Part shown: in pieces, positions 1 to 8,503 of the stretch | Layout of the letters: each line of letters begins with the position of its first letter | How positions within the stretch are numbered: the first letter of the stretch is position 1 | Source: Verrucomicrobiia bacterium | GTDB taxonomy: Bacteria > Verrucomicrobiota > Verrucomicrobiia > Limisphaerales > UBA11358 | DNA length: 40,208 nt | Direction: 5' to 3' | NCBI GenBank assembly: GCA_030038175.1 | Contig: JASHPN010000019.1 | Span: 1-40,208, forward strand | The notes under the pieces: model-generated | Databases searched by the model: none | What the model was told of the DNA's origin: nothing | Seen by the model: only the letters and a program-made list of their open reading frames with translations | Translations under genes and position numbers: made by a program

Positions 1-519
1 CAATGGCTCGTCGGCACGTCGCGAATGCTCGAATCCGATTTGCCGCCGCCAGTCGTTTGCATGGCCATGTTGCGCAGCCTTGACCAGGACTTGTTTGCGC
101 CGCCCAATGTCATAGGCTGGGACGGCGGGGTGAGCTGGATTACAACCAACACGCTGCTCGCGCGCTACAACGAGGCGGCCACGCTCGTGTCGGGCACGCT
201 CCAGCCGCTCGCCGGCGCCGATTTCAGCCCCAAAGGAAATGGTAAAAAAGGTCCGAACGCCGAAAAGCGAATGGAAAAAATGGCCCAACGCATGAGGATC
301 GGCGGCGTGGACGTGGACAAACTATTCACGCCCGACGAGCGCCAGGACAAGGATTTATTGGTAGCCACCGTGGAACACCGGCTCCTGCAATCGGACTTGA
401 GCGACGATCAGGAAAACGCCCTGCGCGATTTTCTGAACTCGCGCACCCAATTGAACGACTCGGACATCCTCACCGTCATCCGGCTGGTCATGGCAACACC
501 GGACTATCAGGTCACTTGA
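1..519 (+). CDS. DUF1800 family protein, C-terminal part
   Basis: This is the 3' end of a gene that begins before the window; the frame is open from base 1 (caa tgg ctc gtc) to the stop at 517-519. About 172 residues are visible. The stretch FAPPNVIGWDGG followed by W-I-T-T-N-T-L-L-A-R-Y-N is the C-terminal signature of DUF1800 proteins. These are large, probably exported proteins of unknown function, common in Planctomycetes and Verrucomicrobia. They are usually encoded directly upstream of a DUF1501 protein, which is the arrangement here (54-nt gap, same strand). A lysine-rich linker at about residues 78-95 interrupts the domain. The family call is firm; the biochemical role is not known. 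Confidence 0.85.
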   Translation, partial: QWLVGTSRMLESDLPPPVVCMAMLRSLDQDLFAPPNVIGWDGGVSWITTNTLLARYNEAATLVSGTLQPLAGADFSPKGNGKKGPNAEKRMEKMAQRMRIGGVDVDKLFTPDERQDKDLLVATVEHRLLQSDLSDDQENALRDFLNSRTQLNDSDILTVIRLVMATPDYQVT

Positions 520-573
520 TCATTTTGAAATTTGAGTGATGAGTTGTGAGTTTTTAAGTGAAAGGGAAAAGAT

Positions 574-1911
574 ATGAAGAATGAAATTACACTCCGAACG
601 CGCCGCGAGTTTTTGCGGACCACGGTGCTGGGCAGCGCGCTGTCCTGGACCGTGCCGGCATTTCTGGCCAACACGTTCGCCGCGCTGCAAAGCCAGGCCG
701 CCGATTCCGCCACCCAGGCGGTCACGGGCAAGGACGGAACGATTCTCGTCGTCCTGCAAATGGCCGGCGGCAACGACGGCATCAACACCGTGGTGCCTTA
801 CTCGAGCGATTATTATCACAATGCGCGCCCCCACATCGGCCTGCCCGCTGACAAAATTTTAAAAGTGAATGATAATGTCGGATTTCACCCGGCCATGACG
901 GGTTTCAAAAACCTCTACGATTCGGGCAACCTGGCCGTTGTCCAGGGCGTGGGTTATCCAAACCCGAACCGCTCGCATTTCCGTTCAACGGAAATCTGGC
1001 AGACGGCGAGCGATTCGGACAAGTTTGAAAAGTACGGCTGGATTGGGCGTTATTTCGACAATGCCTGTTCGGGATGCGACCCCGCCGTGGCCGTGGCGGT
1101 TGAACAACAATTGCCCCAATCGTTCTTCTCGCACACCGGCAAGGGCGTGTGCATGACCAATCCGGAAAATTATCGCTTTATGCCCGGCGACCATCCGCGT
1201 CCCGGCCAAACGGACATGGTGGAAGCCTCCTACGAAAAACTGAACGACATTGATATGACCCCGGCGGATCAAAATTCCGGCGGCAGTATCGGCATGCTCG
1301 CCAGCGCCAAGCCCATGACCGGCGGGCGCGCCGTGGATTTTATCGAGCGGATGGCGCTGGATGCGCAACTCAGCTCGACCGAAATCCGGTCCATTGCCGC
1401 GCGCGGCCAGAATCAGGTTAATTATCCGGCTTCGCAGCTTGGCAACTCTTTGAAAATGGTGTCCAAGCTCATCGGCGGCGGGTTGCCGACGCGCATTTAT
1501 TATGTTTCGCAGGGCGGCTATGACACCCATACCAACCAACTGCCCACGCAACAGCGGTTGCTCGCCGATCTGGGCGATTCCATGAAAGCATTCGTGGATG
1601 ATTTAAAGGCCCAGGGCAATATGCAGCGTGTTTTGGTGATGACTTTCAGCGAATTTGGCCGCCGCGTTTCCGACAATGCCAACGGCGGGACGGACCACGG
1701 CGCCGCGGCGCCCATGTTCATCGTTGGGAACAAAGTGAACGCGGGGTTGCTGGGGGCTTATCCCAGCCTGGCGCCCCAGGATTTGTTCGAAGGCGACATC
1801 AAGTATAACGTGGATTTTCGAAACGTCTATTCCGCCGTGCTGGAAAACTGGCTCAAGACACCGAGCGTGCCGATATTGGGCCGGCAATTCACGCCCCTGC
1901 CGGTGGTCTAA
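574..1911 (+). CDS. DUF1501 family exported protein
   Basis: A 445-residue protein with a twin-arginine signal near the N-terminus (TRREFLRTT followed by a hydrophobic stretch), so it is probably exported folded through the Tat system. Family markers are the early GGNDGINTVVPY segment, SHFRSTEIWQTA in the middle, and TFSEFGRRV...TDHG near residues 355-375. DUF1501 belongs to the alkaline-phosphatase/sulfatase-like fold group; the conserved Asp/His residues fit metal binding, but no substrate is established. The ATG at 574 follows a purine-rich stretch (aaagggaaaagat). It forms a two-gene unit with the DUF1800 gene upstream, and a strong terminator follows 27 nt after the stop. Confidence 0.9.
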   Translation: MKNEITLRTRREFLRTTVLGSALSWTVPAFLANTFAALQSQAADSATQAVTGKDGTILVVLQMAGGNDGINTVVPYSSDYYHNARPHIGLPADKILKVNDNVGFHPAMTGFKNLYDSGNLAVVQGVGYPNPNRSHFRSTEIWQTASDSDKFEKYGWIGRYFDNACSGCDPAVAVAVEQQLPQSFFSHTGKGVCMTNPENYRFMPGDHPRPGQTDMVEASYEKLNDIDMTPADQNSGGSIGMLASAKPMTGGRAVDFIERMALDAQLSSTEIRSIAARGQNQVNYPASQLGNSLKMVSKLIGGGLPTRIYYVSQGGYDTHTNQLPTQQRLLADLGDSMKAFVDDLKAQGNMQRVLVMTFSEFGRRVSDNANGGTDHGAAAPMFIVGNKVNAGLLGAYPSLAPQDLFEGDIKYNVDFRNVYSAVLENWLKTPSVPILGRQFTPLPVV

Positions 1912-1938
1912 CTAGGAATTTGTGGGGTTGGTCCAAAG

Positions 1939-1975
1939 CCGCCTGAGACTGTAGAAGCCTCAGGCGGTCTTTTTT
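1939..1975 (+). terminator. rho-independent terminator after the DUF1800/DUF1501 unit
   Basis: Perfect 9-bp stem, CCGCCTGAG (1939-1947) with CTCAGGCGG (1959-1967), an 11-nt loop, then a T-rich run (tctttttta). It separates the DUF1501 gene from the YebC-family gene. Confidence 0.9.
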
Positions 1976-2041
1976 ATTTTAACCTTCAATGCCAATGATT
2001 GCAGGTACTCACGGAATGGATTAAAGTTCCAGTTCACGATT

Positions 2042-2764
2042 ATGGGTGCACAATGGAAACAAGCCGGGCGCGAAGCGAGCGCGCAGAAAAAGGGCCAACT
2101 GGTCGTCAAACTCGTCCGCGAAATCATGGTCGCGGCCAAGCTGGGCGGCGCGGATCCCGATCTCAACCCACGCCTGTTTGTCGCCGTTGAAAAAGCCAAA
2201 AAAGCTTCCGTTTATAAGGACACCATCGAGCGCGCCATAAAAAAAGGCGCGGGTATCGGCGAAGAAAAAGTGAATTATGAAACCGTTATTTACGAAGGAT
2301 TTGCCCCGCACAAAGTCCCGGTGGTCGTTGAGTGTTTAACCGACAATCGCAATCGCACCGCGCCGGAAATTCGGAATCTCTTCAAGGCCGGCTCTTTGGG
2401 CCAGCCGGGCAGCGTCGGCTTTTTCTTCAACCACCTTGGCGTCGTCGAAGCCACACACACGGACGCCAACCGTGACGCGGAGGCGGACGCGATTGAAGCC
2501 GGCGCGCAGGAAATCGAGCCGCTGGAGGCCGAGGAAGTTCCCGACGGCCAAAAAGGCGCGAGGTTCCTCACGGAAATCAAAGATCTCGATCAGGTTTCCA
2601 AAGCGTTGAAAGCCGCCGGCTGGAACGTCATCGCTTCGGAAATCCGATACGTCGCAAAGAATTTCACGGAAGTTTCCCCGGCGCACCGCCAGGAAGTCAT
2701 GGATTTCCTCCAGGCGCTGGACGATCACGATGATGTGCATCGCGTCTATGCGGCGATAAAATGA
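2042..2764 (+). CDS. yebC: YebC/TACO1 family protein
   Basis: A 240-residue protein with the family layout: an N-terminal three-helix domain (GREASAQKKGQLVVKLVREI), the segment DTIERAIKKGAG, and the two alpha/beta domains starting at YEGFAPHKVPVVVECLTDNRNRT. The usual MAGHSKWANIKH start is replaced by MGAQWKQAGREA, a variant I recall in a subset of family members. YebC proteins were long annotated as transcriptional regulators (PmpR type). More recent work links them to ribosome function on difficult peptide stretches, and the sequence does not decide between these roles. The gene lies alone after a terminator and converges with the flavoprotein gene 5 nt downstream. Confidence 0.93.
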   Translation: MGAQWKQAGREASAQKKGQLVVKLVREIMVAAKLGGADPDLNPRLFVAVEKAKKASVYKDTIERAIKKGAGIGEEKVNYETVIYEGFAPHKVPVVVECLTDNRNRTAPEIRNLFKAGSLGQPGSVGFFFNHLGVVEATHTDANRDAEADAIEAGAQEIEPLEAEEVPDGQKGARFLTEIKDLDQVSKALKAAGWNVIASEIRYVAKNFTEVSPAHRQEVMDFLQALDDHDDVHRVYAAIK

Positions 2765-2769
2765 ACGGC

Positions 2770-3996
2770 TCAGGATGCCATTGCTTTTCCAGCGAGCCAG
2801 CCGGTCGTCCAGGCGGCTTGAAAATTGAAACCGCCGGTGATTCCGTCAACGTCGAGCACTTCGCCGGCAAAAAACAGGCCGGGGCACAGTTTGCTCTCCA
2901 TGGTTTTAAAATTAACCTCGCTTAAATTAACGCCGCCGCAGGTCACAAATTCATCTTTGTTCAGGCTCTTTCCCGTGACGGGAAATTCCGAACGGAACAA
3001 TTGTTGCCCCAAACCGTGTTGCGCAACGCGTGAAAAATCCGACCAACGGGTTTCCCTGGCGATTCCGGCGGCCAGAACGATTTGTTCCCAGAGCCGGGCG
3101 GGCACAGGGGCAACCGGTGAATTGATGATCCGTTTGGCGGGCTGCGAATTTCGGCGCGCCTGAAAGTGTCCCGTCAATGTTTCGGCATTCACATCAGGCA
3201 GCCAATTAACCTGCAGCGGGAATGAATAATGCATCGCGTGCAATTCGCGCGCGCCCCAGGCGGACAGGCGCAAAATCGCCGGCCCGCTCAAACCCCAATG
3301 CGTGACCAACAGCGCGCCGCGCTGGCGAAGTCCAATCCCCGCCACGGAAACCTCAGCGTCCTCGACCGAAATCCCGGCGAGCGTTTTCAGCCATGGCGTG
3401 GCAATATGGAAGGTGAACAATGACGGAACGGGCGGTTCCAAACGGTGGCCCAGCGAAACGGCCAATTGTCCGAGTGCGGGCGTGCGGCAACCGCCGGTCG
3501 CCAGCAGCAATCTGTCGCAGGTCAATTTCTCACCTCCGGAAAGGGCGATTTCAAATCCGCCTTCGGATCGTCGGGCAACCGTTTCAACGGCGCAATTGGC
3601 CTTTAGTTTTACTCCGGCACGGCGGGCGGAATTCAGCAGGCAATCAATGATGGTTTGCGAAGAATCGGATACGGGAAACATCCGGCCATCATTTTCAATT
3701 TTCAATTTGACGCCCCGGCTTTCGAACCAGGCGACCGTGTCGCGCGCCTGAAATCGCGCAAACGCGGAAATGAGGGGGCGTTCGCCGCGCGGGTAACGTT
3801 TCGCAAATTCGCGCGCATCAAAATTGGCGTGAGTCACATTGCACCGACCGCCGCCGGAGATTTTTACCTTGGCAAGAAAGTGTGCCGTCTTTTCCAGGAT
3901 GAGAATCTCTGTGCCCTTATTCATTTCGGCGCAGGCCAGGGCGGCAAAAAATCCCGCCGCGCCGCCCCCTGCAATCACAATGTGCTTCGCATCCAT
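2770..3996 (-). CDS. HI0933/YhiN (BaiN-like) family FAD-dependent oxidoreductase
   Basis: A 408-residue flavoprotein. Residues 5-16 carry the Rossmann dinucleotide-binding motif (IVIAGGGAAGFF). KISGGGRCNVTHAN near residue 45 is diagnostic for the HI0933 family, LLLATGG lies in the middle, and the C-terminal flavin motif GLFFAGEVLDVDGITGGFNF is intact. The family includes BaiN and RdsA-like proteins; most members are uncharacterised, so no substrate is assigned. It is cytoplasmic, with no signal peptide. It converges with yebC and diverges from the SRPBCC gene across a 130-nt intergenic region that must hold both promoters. Confidence 0.92.
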   Translation of the reverse strand: MDAKHIVIAGGGAAGFFAALACAEMNKGTEILILEKTAHFLAKVKISGGGRCNVTHANFDAREFAKRYPRGERPLISAFARFQARDTVAWFESRGVKLKIENDGRMFPVSDSSQTIIDCLLNSARRAGVKLKANCAVETVARRSEGGFEIALSGGEKLTCDRLLLATGGCRTPALGQLAVSLGHRLEPPVPSLFTFHIATPWLKTLAGISVEDAEVSVAGIGLRQRGALLVTHWGLSGPAILRLSAWGARELHAMHYSFPLQVNWLPDVNAETLTGHFQARRNSQPAKRIINSPVAPVPARLWEQIVLAAGIARETRWSDFSRVAQHGLGQQLFRSEFPVTGKSLNKDEFVTCGGVNLSEVNFKTMESKLCPGLFFAGEVLDVDGITGGFNFQAAWTTGWLAGKAMAS

Positions 3997-4126
3997 CGGT
4001 GTAAACTTGCCAAAGAATCCCCGCCCAATCGCCTCAAAAATATATTTGAAATTGTTGTCCGGAACCGGTTTCTTTGTTCGTTATAGTGACGAAAACAGCA
4101 ATATGAATCATTAACCAGGCGAAAAT

Positions 4127-4576
4127 ATGTCAAATACCGTCCGTTTGCATCGTGTGCTCCGTGCGTCGCCGGAGAAAATCTATCGGGCCTTCCTGGATGC
4201 CGCGGCCCTGGCCAAATGGCTGCCGCCGAACGGTTTCACCGGCAAGGTCCACCATTTGGACGCCAAAGTGGGCGGCGGTTATAAAATGTCCTTCACGAAT
4301 TTCGGCACGGGCAAGAGCCATTCGTTCGGTGGGACCTATCTGGAACTGGCGCCGTACGCGCGTATTCGGTATTCGAACAAATTCGATGACCCAAATATGA
4401 AGGACGACATGCAAACAACGGTGACGTTGAAGGAGGTATTGTGCGGGACGGACCTCACCGTCGTGCAGGAAGGGATTCCCGCGGCCATTCCCGCGGAAAT
4501 GTGCTATCTCGGCTGGCAGGAATCGCTCGCGCTTCTCAAAGAATTGATCGAGGTGGAAATTCCGGATTCCCCGTAA
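4127..4576 (+). CDS. SRPBCC (AHSA1/START-like) domain protein
   Basis: A 149-residue single-domain protein. The start HRVLRASPEKIYRAFLDAAALAKWLPP is the typical first strand and helix of the AHSA1/CalC branch of the SRPBCC superfamily, and the end (GWQESLALLKELIE) is the long C-terminal helix that closes the hydrophobic cavity. Such proteins bind hydrophobic ligands or act as stress or chaperone accessories; nothing here identifies a ligand. The ATG at 4127 is preceded by aggcgaaaat, a modest ribosome-binding site. It diverges from the flavoprotein gene, and a gene-free stretch follows it. Confidence 0.85.
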   Translation: MSNTVRLHRVLRASPEKIYRAFLDAAALAKWLPPNGFTGKVHHLDAKVGGGYKMSFTNFGTGKSHSFGGTYLELAPYARIRYSNKFDDPNMKDDMQTTVTLKEVLCGTDLTVVQEGIPAAIPAEMCYLGWQESLALLKELIEVEIPDSP

Positions 4577-5019
4577 AATACAACCGTATGATCATCCGAT
4601 CACATTTCAGCCGAATAGCGGCCAAACGGTTTTAACCCGGACACTGTCCGGCAAAAGAAATGGGGCCGGAGAAATCTTCGGATTGCTTCTCAATGGCGAC
4701 CAGATGATTGACAGCCAGTTTGACAAAGGACTGGCGCAAATGAAATCCGTGGTGGAAGCCGCCGTCAAAACGGTAGTTCATGCGTAGGCTGGAGATTTGG
4801 GCCTCGGAGTCTCGGCTGATTTTGAGGTCGCTCTTGTCATGAACCGCCATTGGGGCGCGGCATTCATGCCGCTTCAACGTTCGACAACCGGGATGCCAAT
4901 GTATTCGGTCGTCTCACAACGTCGTGCGCCGAAGCGACCTGAAGGTCGCGCTCCAATACGTCGCCCGACGATTCGTAACGGCAGACGACAGCATCGGTTC
5001 CCAGGCTTCAATGCGCATT
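4577..5019. other. gene-free stretch with palindromes and a possible gene remnant
   Basis: 443 bp without a convincing gene. It contains the perfect interrupted palindrome CCGGACACTGTCCGG (4637-4651). Both strands have open frames over about 4640-4790: plus-strand frame 0 ends ...KSVVEAAVKTVVHA at a TAG near 4787, and a minus-strand 81-codon frame spans 4632-4877. Neither has a recognisable family, ribosome-binding site or full-length domain, so I treat them as chance or as a decayed gene. The right half holds the REP-like hairpins listed separately. Confidence 0.5.
4857..4949. repeat. pair of REP-like palindromes
   Basis: Two perfect short hairpins lie 61 bp apart: GCGGCAT-TC-ATGCCGC (4857-4872) and GCGACCT-GA-AGGTCGC (4934-4949). 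Each has 7-bp arms and a 2-nt spacer, inside an otherwise empty intergenic region. The design (short, GC-rich, near-symmetric, extragenic) is that of dispersed REP-type elements. I recall similar strings in other Verrucomicrobia, but this cannot be checked here, and only one copy of each is in the window. Confidence 0.55.
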
Positions 5020-7284
5020 TTATTGTTTAACCGCATCATACGAGGGCGGCGCCGCATCCGGCCCGCTACCCCATGCCGAAGGTTTGCCGCTCAGGTCGAA
5101 ATCCAGGGTTGCGCCGTGGGACAACGCCGACCAGGGGAGCCAGAGGCGCGGATAGTCCTGACCGTTCAATTTTAAACTTTGGACGTAACAGTTGTCAGGC
5201 CCGGCATTATGGCCGTTGATTTGAATGGTCGCGCCGTTCTCCAGATAGATCGCCGTTTTCGCAAAGACGGGACTGCCGATGACGAAGCCGGCGATGCCGG
5301 GGATTTCCGGATATAGTCCGAGTTGCGAGAAAACGTTCCAGGACGACAGTGCGCCGGCGTCGTCATTGCCGGGAATGCCGCGCGGTTCGGCGACGAACAG
5401 TTCGCTCTGGATGCGGCGGACCACCTTTTGCGTGTGCGCGGGCGCCCCGGCAAAGTCATAGACCCACGGCGTTTCCTCGCACGGTTCATTGCCCATGTAG
5501 GCGGTGGCGCCGCCAAATCCTGAGTTCAAATTCGTGAAAAATTTGTCCAGGCGGGCGACCGCCTTTTCGTTCCCGCCCATTTTCTCAATCAATCCTCCCA
5601 AATTAAAATTCACCATCCAGACGTATTGGACCGGCGTTCCTTCGACAAAACCCTTTTTCGCGGTCGGCGAAAAATCATCAAACCATGCGCCGTCCGCGTC
5701 GCGCGGACGCAGCAGGCCGGTAGAATCATCGAATAACTTCTCCCAATTTTGCGCCCGGTTTTGGTATTCGATGGATTTTTGCGGATCACCCAGGGCTTTT
5801 GCATATTGCGCCAGGGCGAAATCATCGTTGCAATATTCCAACGTCACTGAAACGGCCCCGGGCACATAGCCGAGCGTGAGATAATCTTTCAGGCCGCGCC
5901 GAACCTCGAATCCATCTGAAGTCGTGCCCGGCTGCGAAGCGCCTTTATCCATGGCCGCCAGCGCTCGCTCAGTCTTGAAATGATTTGCGCCAAACGCAAA
6001 CGCCGAAGCGATGATGGCGTCATCGCCGTCGCCGACCATGCCGGCGGAGTTTCGGTTGACCTGTTCCCAACGCGGCAGGCCGCCGCCATTGGGGCGGGCC
6101 GCGGCGTCCTGTTGCGCGTAGTTGACCAGGGATTGCGCGATGTCGCTCACTTCATCGGGCGACAATAAGGAAATGAGCGGCGCGAGCGAACGGTATTGGT
6201 CCCAGGCGGTAATATTTTGATATTGATGATGGCGGGAGCGAACGCGATGAATTTTTCCGTCCATACCCGGGTACTGCCCGTTGACGTCGTCCAAAAGGGT
6301 GGGATGGATATAGGAGTGATAGAGTGACGTGTAAAATGATTGTTTTTCGCTGATAGTCCCGCCCTCAACCTGGATCCGGCCCAGTTCACGGTTCCAAAGC
6401 GCGTCCGCCGCGTGCCGCACCGCGTCGAAGTCCCAGCCCGGATTTTCCCGTTTTAGATTTTTCCTCGCATTTTTCAGGCTCACAAACGAAATTCCCACGC
6501 GGGCCTGCACGACCGGATTGGTCGCGGTGTCGAATGTTAAAATGGCGCCGCAATTATTTCCCGAGGAGTTATGATCGCCGATGGCATTGCCCAGCCACGT
6601 TTTCGCGCTTTGAAAGGGCCGATCAAACTCGGCGATAAAATAAATTTTAAACGCACGCTGCTTTCCGCCAATCGTATCGTTGCAGGAACCCGTCACTTCA
6701 TTGCCTTTGATCGAAATTGAACCGCTGTCCGAATTGATGCTGGAAGCGTGAATGAGCAGGCCGGAGAACGACGACGCCGGAAAAGTAAAGCGGGCCATGC
6801 CCGTGCGCGCCGTCGCGGTCAATTCGGTGACGATGCCGTTGTCCAGCTTGACGCGATAGTAACCCGGCACAGCCACTTCATTGGCGTGCGAGTAGGTCGC
6901 CGCGAAGGGAGTCCAGTCGTCGTCCGGCGCGGTGGTGACCGGCTGGACCACCGGCATGAAGGGAAAATCCATTAGATACATGACGGCGCGCCCGCTGAAA
7001 TGGGTAAGGCTAAAATCAAGAATCGTCGGATCATAATAGGCGTAGCCGCCGGCGTTGCGCGCGATTTGCGTGGTGTCCGGGCTCCAGGCCACCATGCCAT
7101 GGGGACAGACGGCGCCGGGATACGTATTTCCGGCGGCCGCTTTTGGGCCGGAGCGCAACGCCGGGTCAGCCGGGGCCGTTCCGATGAGCGGATTGACGTA
7201 TTGCGTCGCGTTATAGTCCGGCGCCGCGGCGGCAAAGAATGGAAATCCAAGGCAAAGGGCCAGAGTCAGTTGATGCATCTTCAT
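5020..7284 (-). CDS. secreted GH92 family glycoside hydrolase (alpha-mannosidase type)
   Basis: A 754-residue protein, a normal length for GH92. A signal peptide covers about residues 1-20 (MKMHQLTLALCLGFPFFAAA). The N-terminal beta-sandwich starts with YVNPLIGT and carries G-N-T-Y-P-G-A-V-C-P-H-G-M, then LTHFSGRA. The C-terminal (alpha/alpha)6 part has the hallmark GNDDAGALSSWNVFSQLGLYPEIPG. GH92 enzymes are calcium-dependent exo-acting alpha-mannosidases that trim mannose from glycans or mannans. Linkage specificity cannot be read from the sequence. The gene lies 114 bp downstream of the sugar operon on the same strand, which makes mannose a candidate input for the mannose/lyxose-type isomerase there (inference). 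Confidence 0.92.
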   Translation of the reverse strand: MKMHQLTLALCLGFPFFAAAAPDYNATQYVNPLIGTAPADPALRSGPKAAAGNTYPGAVCPHGMVAWSPDTTQIARNAGGYAYYDPTILDFSLTHFSGRAVMYLMDFPFMPVVQPVTTAPDDDWTPFAATYSHANEVAVPGYYRVKLDNGIVTELTATARTGMARFTFPASSFSGLLIHASSINSDSGSISIKGNEVTGSCNDTIGGKQRAFKIYFIAEFDRPFQSAKTWLGNAIGDHNSSGNNCGAILTFDTATNPVVQARVGISFVSLKNARKNLKRENPGWDFDAVRHAADALWNRELGRIQVEGGTISEKQSFYTSLYHSYIHPTLLDDVNGQYPGMDGKIHRVRSRHHQYQNITAWDQYRSLAPLISLLSPDEVSDIAQSLVNYAQQDAAARPNGGGLPRWEQVNRNSAGMVGDGDDAIIASAFAFGANHFKTERALAAMDKGASQPGTTSDGFEVRRGLKDYLTLGYVPGAVSVTLEYCNDDFALAQYAKALGDPQKSIEYQNRAQNWEKLFDDSTGLLRPRDADGAWFDDFSPTAKKGFVEGTPVQYVWMVNFNLGGLIEKMGGNEKAVARLDKFFTNLNSGFGGATAYMGNEPCEETPWVYDFAGAPAHTQKVVRRIQSELFVAEPRGIPGNDDAGALSSWNVFSQLGLYPEIPGIAGFVIGSPVFAKTAIYLENGATIQINGHNAGPDNCYVQSLKLNGQDYPRLWLPWSALSHGATLDFDLSGKPSAWGSGPDAAPPSYDAVKQ

Positions 7285-7398
7285 AATAAACGCCGCAATG
7301 ATTTAATCGGTCTAAAGATTGTCCGGCAATTATCGTCCTTGGCAATCGCATAGTGTTCAACTAGCGGTGGCATGTTTATGCCATGGGGAGCCTGACGC

Positions 7399-8478
7399 TT
7401 AGGCACTCTGGCGGGCGGCGCCACGGACCTGTTGGAGCCGCAAGCCGCTTTGCGCCAGCGCGAAAAATCCGGCGATGGCCAGCGGCAAGGTGATGGAAAC
7501 GAAAACAACCAGGGCAAAACCCGCCGCTTCGGATTTGCCGACGCCAAAGAAAGTCAAACCAGCCACGACAAACAATTGAAACATCCCGACCCCGGCAGGC
7601 GTGCTGGGAACGCAAGTTCCCAAATAGCCCACGAGAAATATCGCCAGGCTCACCGGGAACGGCAGGTGAAGATTGAATGCCCGTAAAAAACCCAGGAATG
7701 CCGCCGCCTGGATTGCCAACTTCAAGAGCGACAAGCCGAGGATCGGAATCAGCACACCGGAACGGACGATGTCCCGGACTCCATCAGTTAAACGCCGGAA
7801 AGCGAATTGAATTTTCTGAAAGGAGGTTCGACCGGCCGGAATGCCGGGATCCGGGCGCAGTCGTCTTCGGCGCAAGACAACCCATGCCGTCGCCGCGGCG
7901 CCGGCCAGAACAATGGCTCCAAAGATGTTTGCGGCCCGAACCACGCCTGGCGGCAGCGGCAGCGAAAGCGCGGCCAAGCCAATTCCGGACGCCAGCCAAA
8001 TGCCGTCCCAAAGCCGTTCCAGGATCAGGGACGGGAAAATGGAAATGAGACTGACATTCATCCAGCGCGCGGCGAGGATGCCGCGCACCAAATAGCCCAG
8101 TTGCAAGGGTAAGACATCATTGGCAAAGCGCCCCGCGAAGACTGCCTGGGCGGCCCGGCTGGGCGAAAGCCGGCCAACCGGCCGAAGCAATAATTGCCAT
8201 TCGCAGGCCACACAAAAATACGCCAGAAATTGCAATCCAATGCAGATTATCCACAGCCCCCAACGAACGTGTGCCATGCCTTCAAAGAATGGGTCCCAAT
8301 AAATGTTATGAAAAACGCAAAACAGGCAAATGCCGGCCACCAGGTAACTCGCCGAGATTCGAATCCATTTTCCCTTTGTCCCCGATTTTACGATGGGAGC
8401 GGGGCTGGGGCCGTCCTTCCCGGCTCGAATTGGGGCCGGCACAGGCCGCTGGCGATTGTCCGCTGGCAAAACCTCCAT
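7399..8478 (-). CDS. lysylphosphatidylglycerol synthase-like (UPF0104/AglD type) membrane protein
   Basis: About 359 residues with roughly eight hydrophobic segments after a proline-rich cytoplasmic N-terminus. Family features are RFANDVLPLQLGYLVRGILAA in the second quarter and VGYLGTCVPSTPAGVGMFQ near the C-terminus; the PAGVG-type loop marks the LPG_synthase_TM / UPF0104 family. Members are related to the MprF flippase domain and to AglD, and take part in transfer or flipping of polar lipids. There is no aminoacyl-transfer domain, so this is the membrane part only. The ATG at 8478 is chosen; an in-frame TTG at 8514 would overlap the PfkB gene by 11 nt. It is the last gene of the sugar operon, and its link to the metabolic genes is unexplained. 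Confidence 0.8.
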   Translation of the reverse strand: MEVLPADNRQRPVPAPIRAGKDGPSPAPIVKSGTKGKWIRISASYLVAGICLFCVFHNIYWDPFFEGMAHVRWGLWIICIGLQFLAYFCVACEWQLLLRPVGRLSPSRAAQAVFAGRFANDVLPLQLGYLVRGILAARWMNVSLISIFPSLILERLWDGIWLASGIGLAALSLPLPPGVVRAANIFGAIVLAGAAATAWVVLRRRRLRPDPGIPAGRTSFQKIQFAFRRLTDGVRDIVRSGVLIPILGLSLLKLAIQAAAFLGFLRAFNLHLPFPVSLAIFLVGYLGTCVPSTPAGVGMFQLFVVAGLTFFGVGKSEAAGFALVVFVSITLPLAIAGFFALAQSGLRLQQVRGAARQSA

Positions 8479-8503
8479 TGCACATATACTAAGTTCGATC
8501 GCC

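Noticed and set aside
4632-4877. 81-codon minus-strand gene
   Set aside because: No ribosome-binding site or family, and it overlaps a REP-like palindrome; kept only as a possible remnant.
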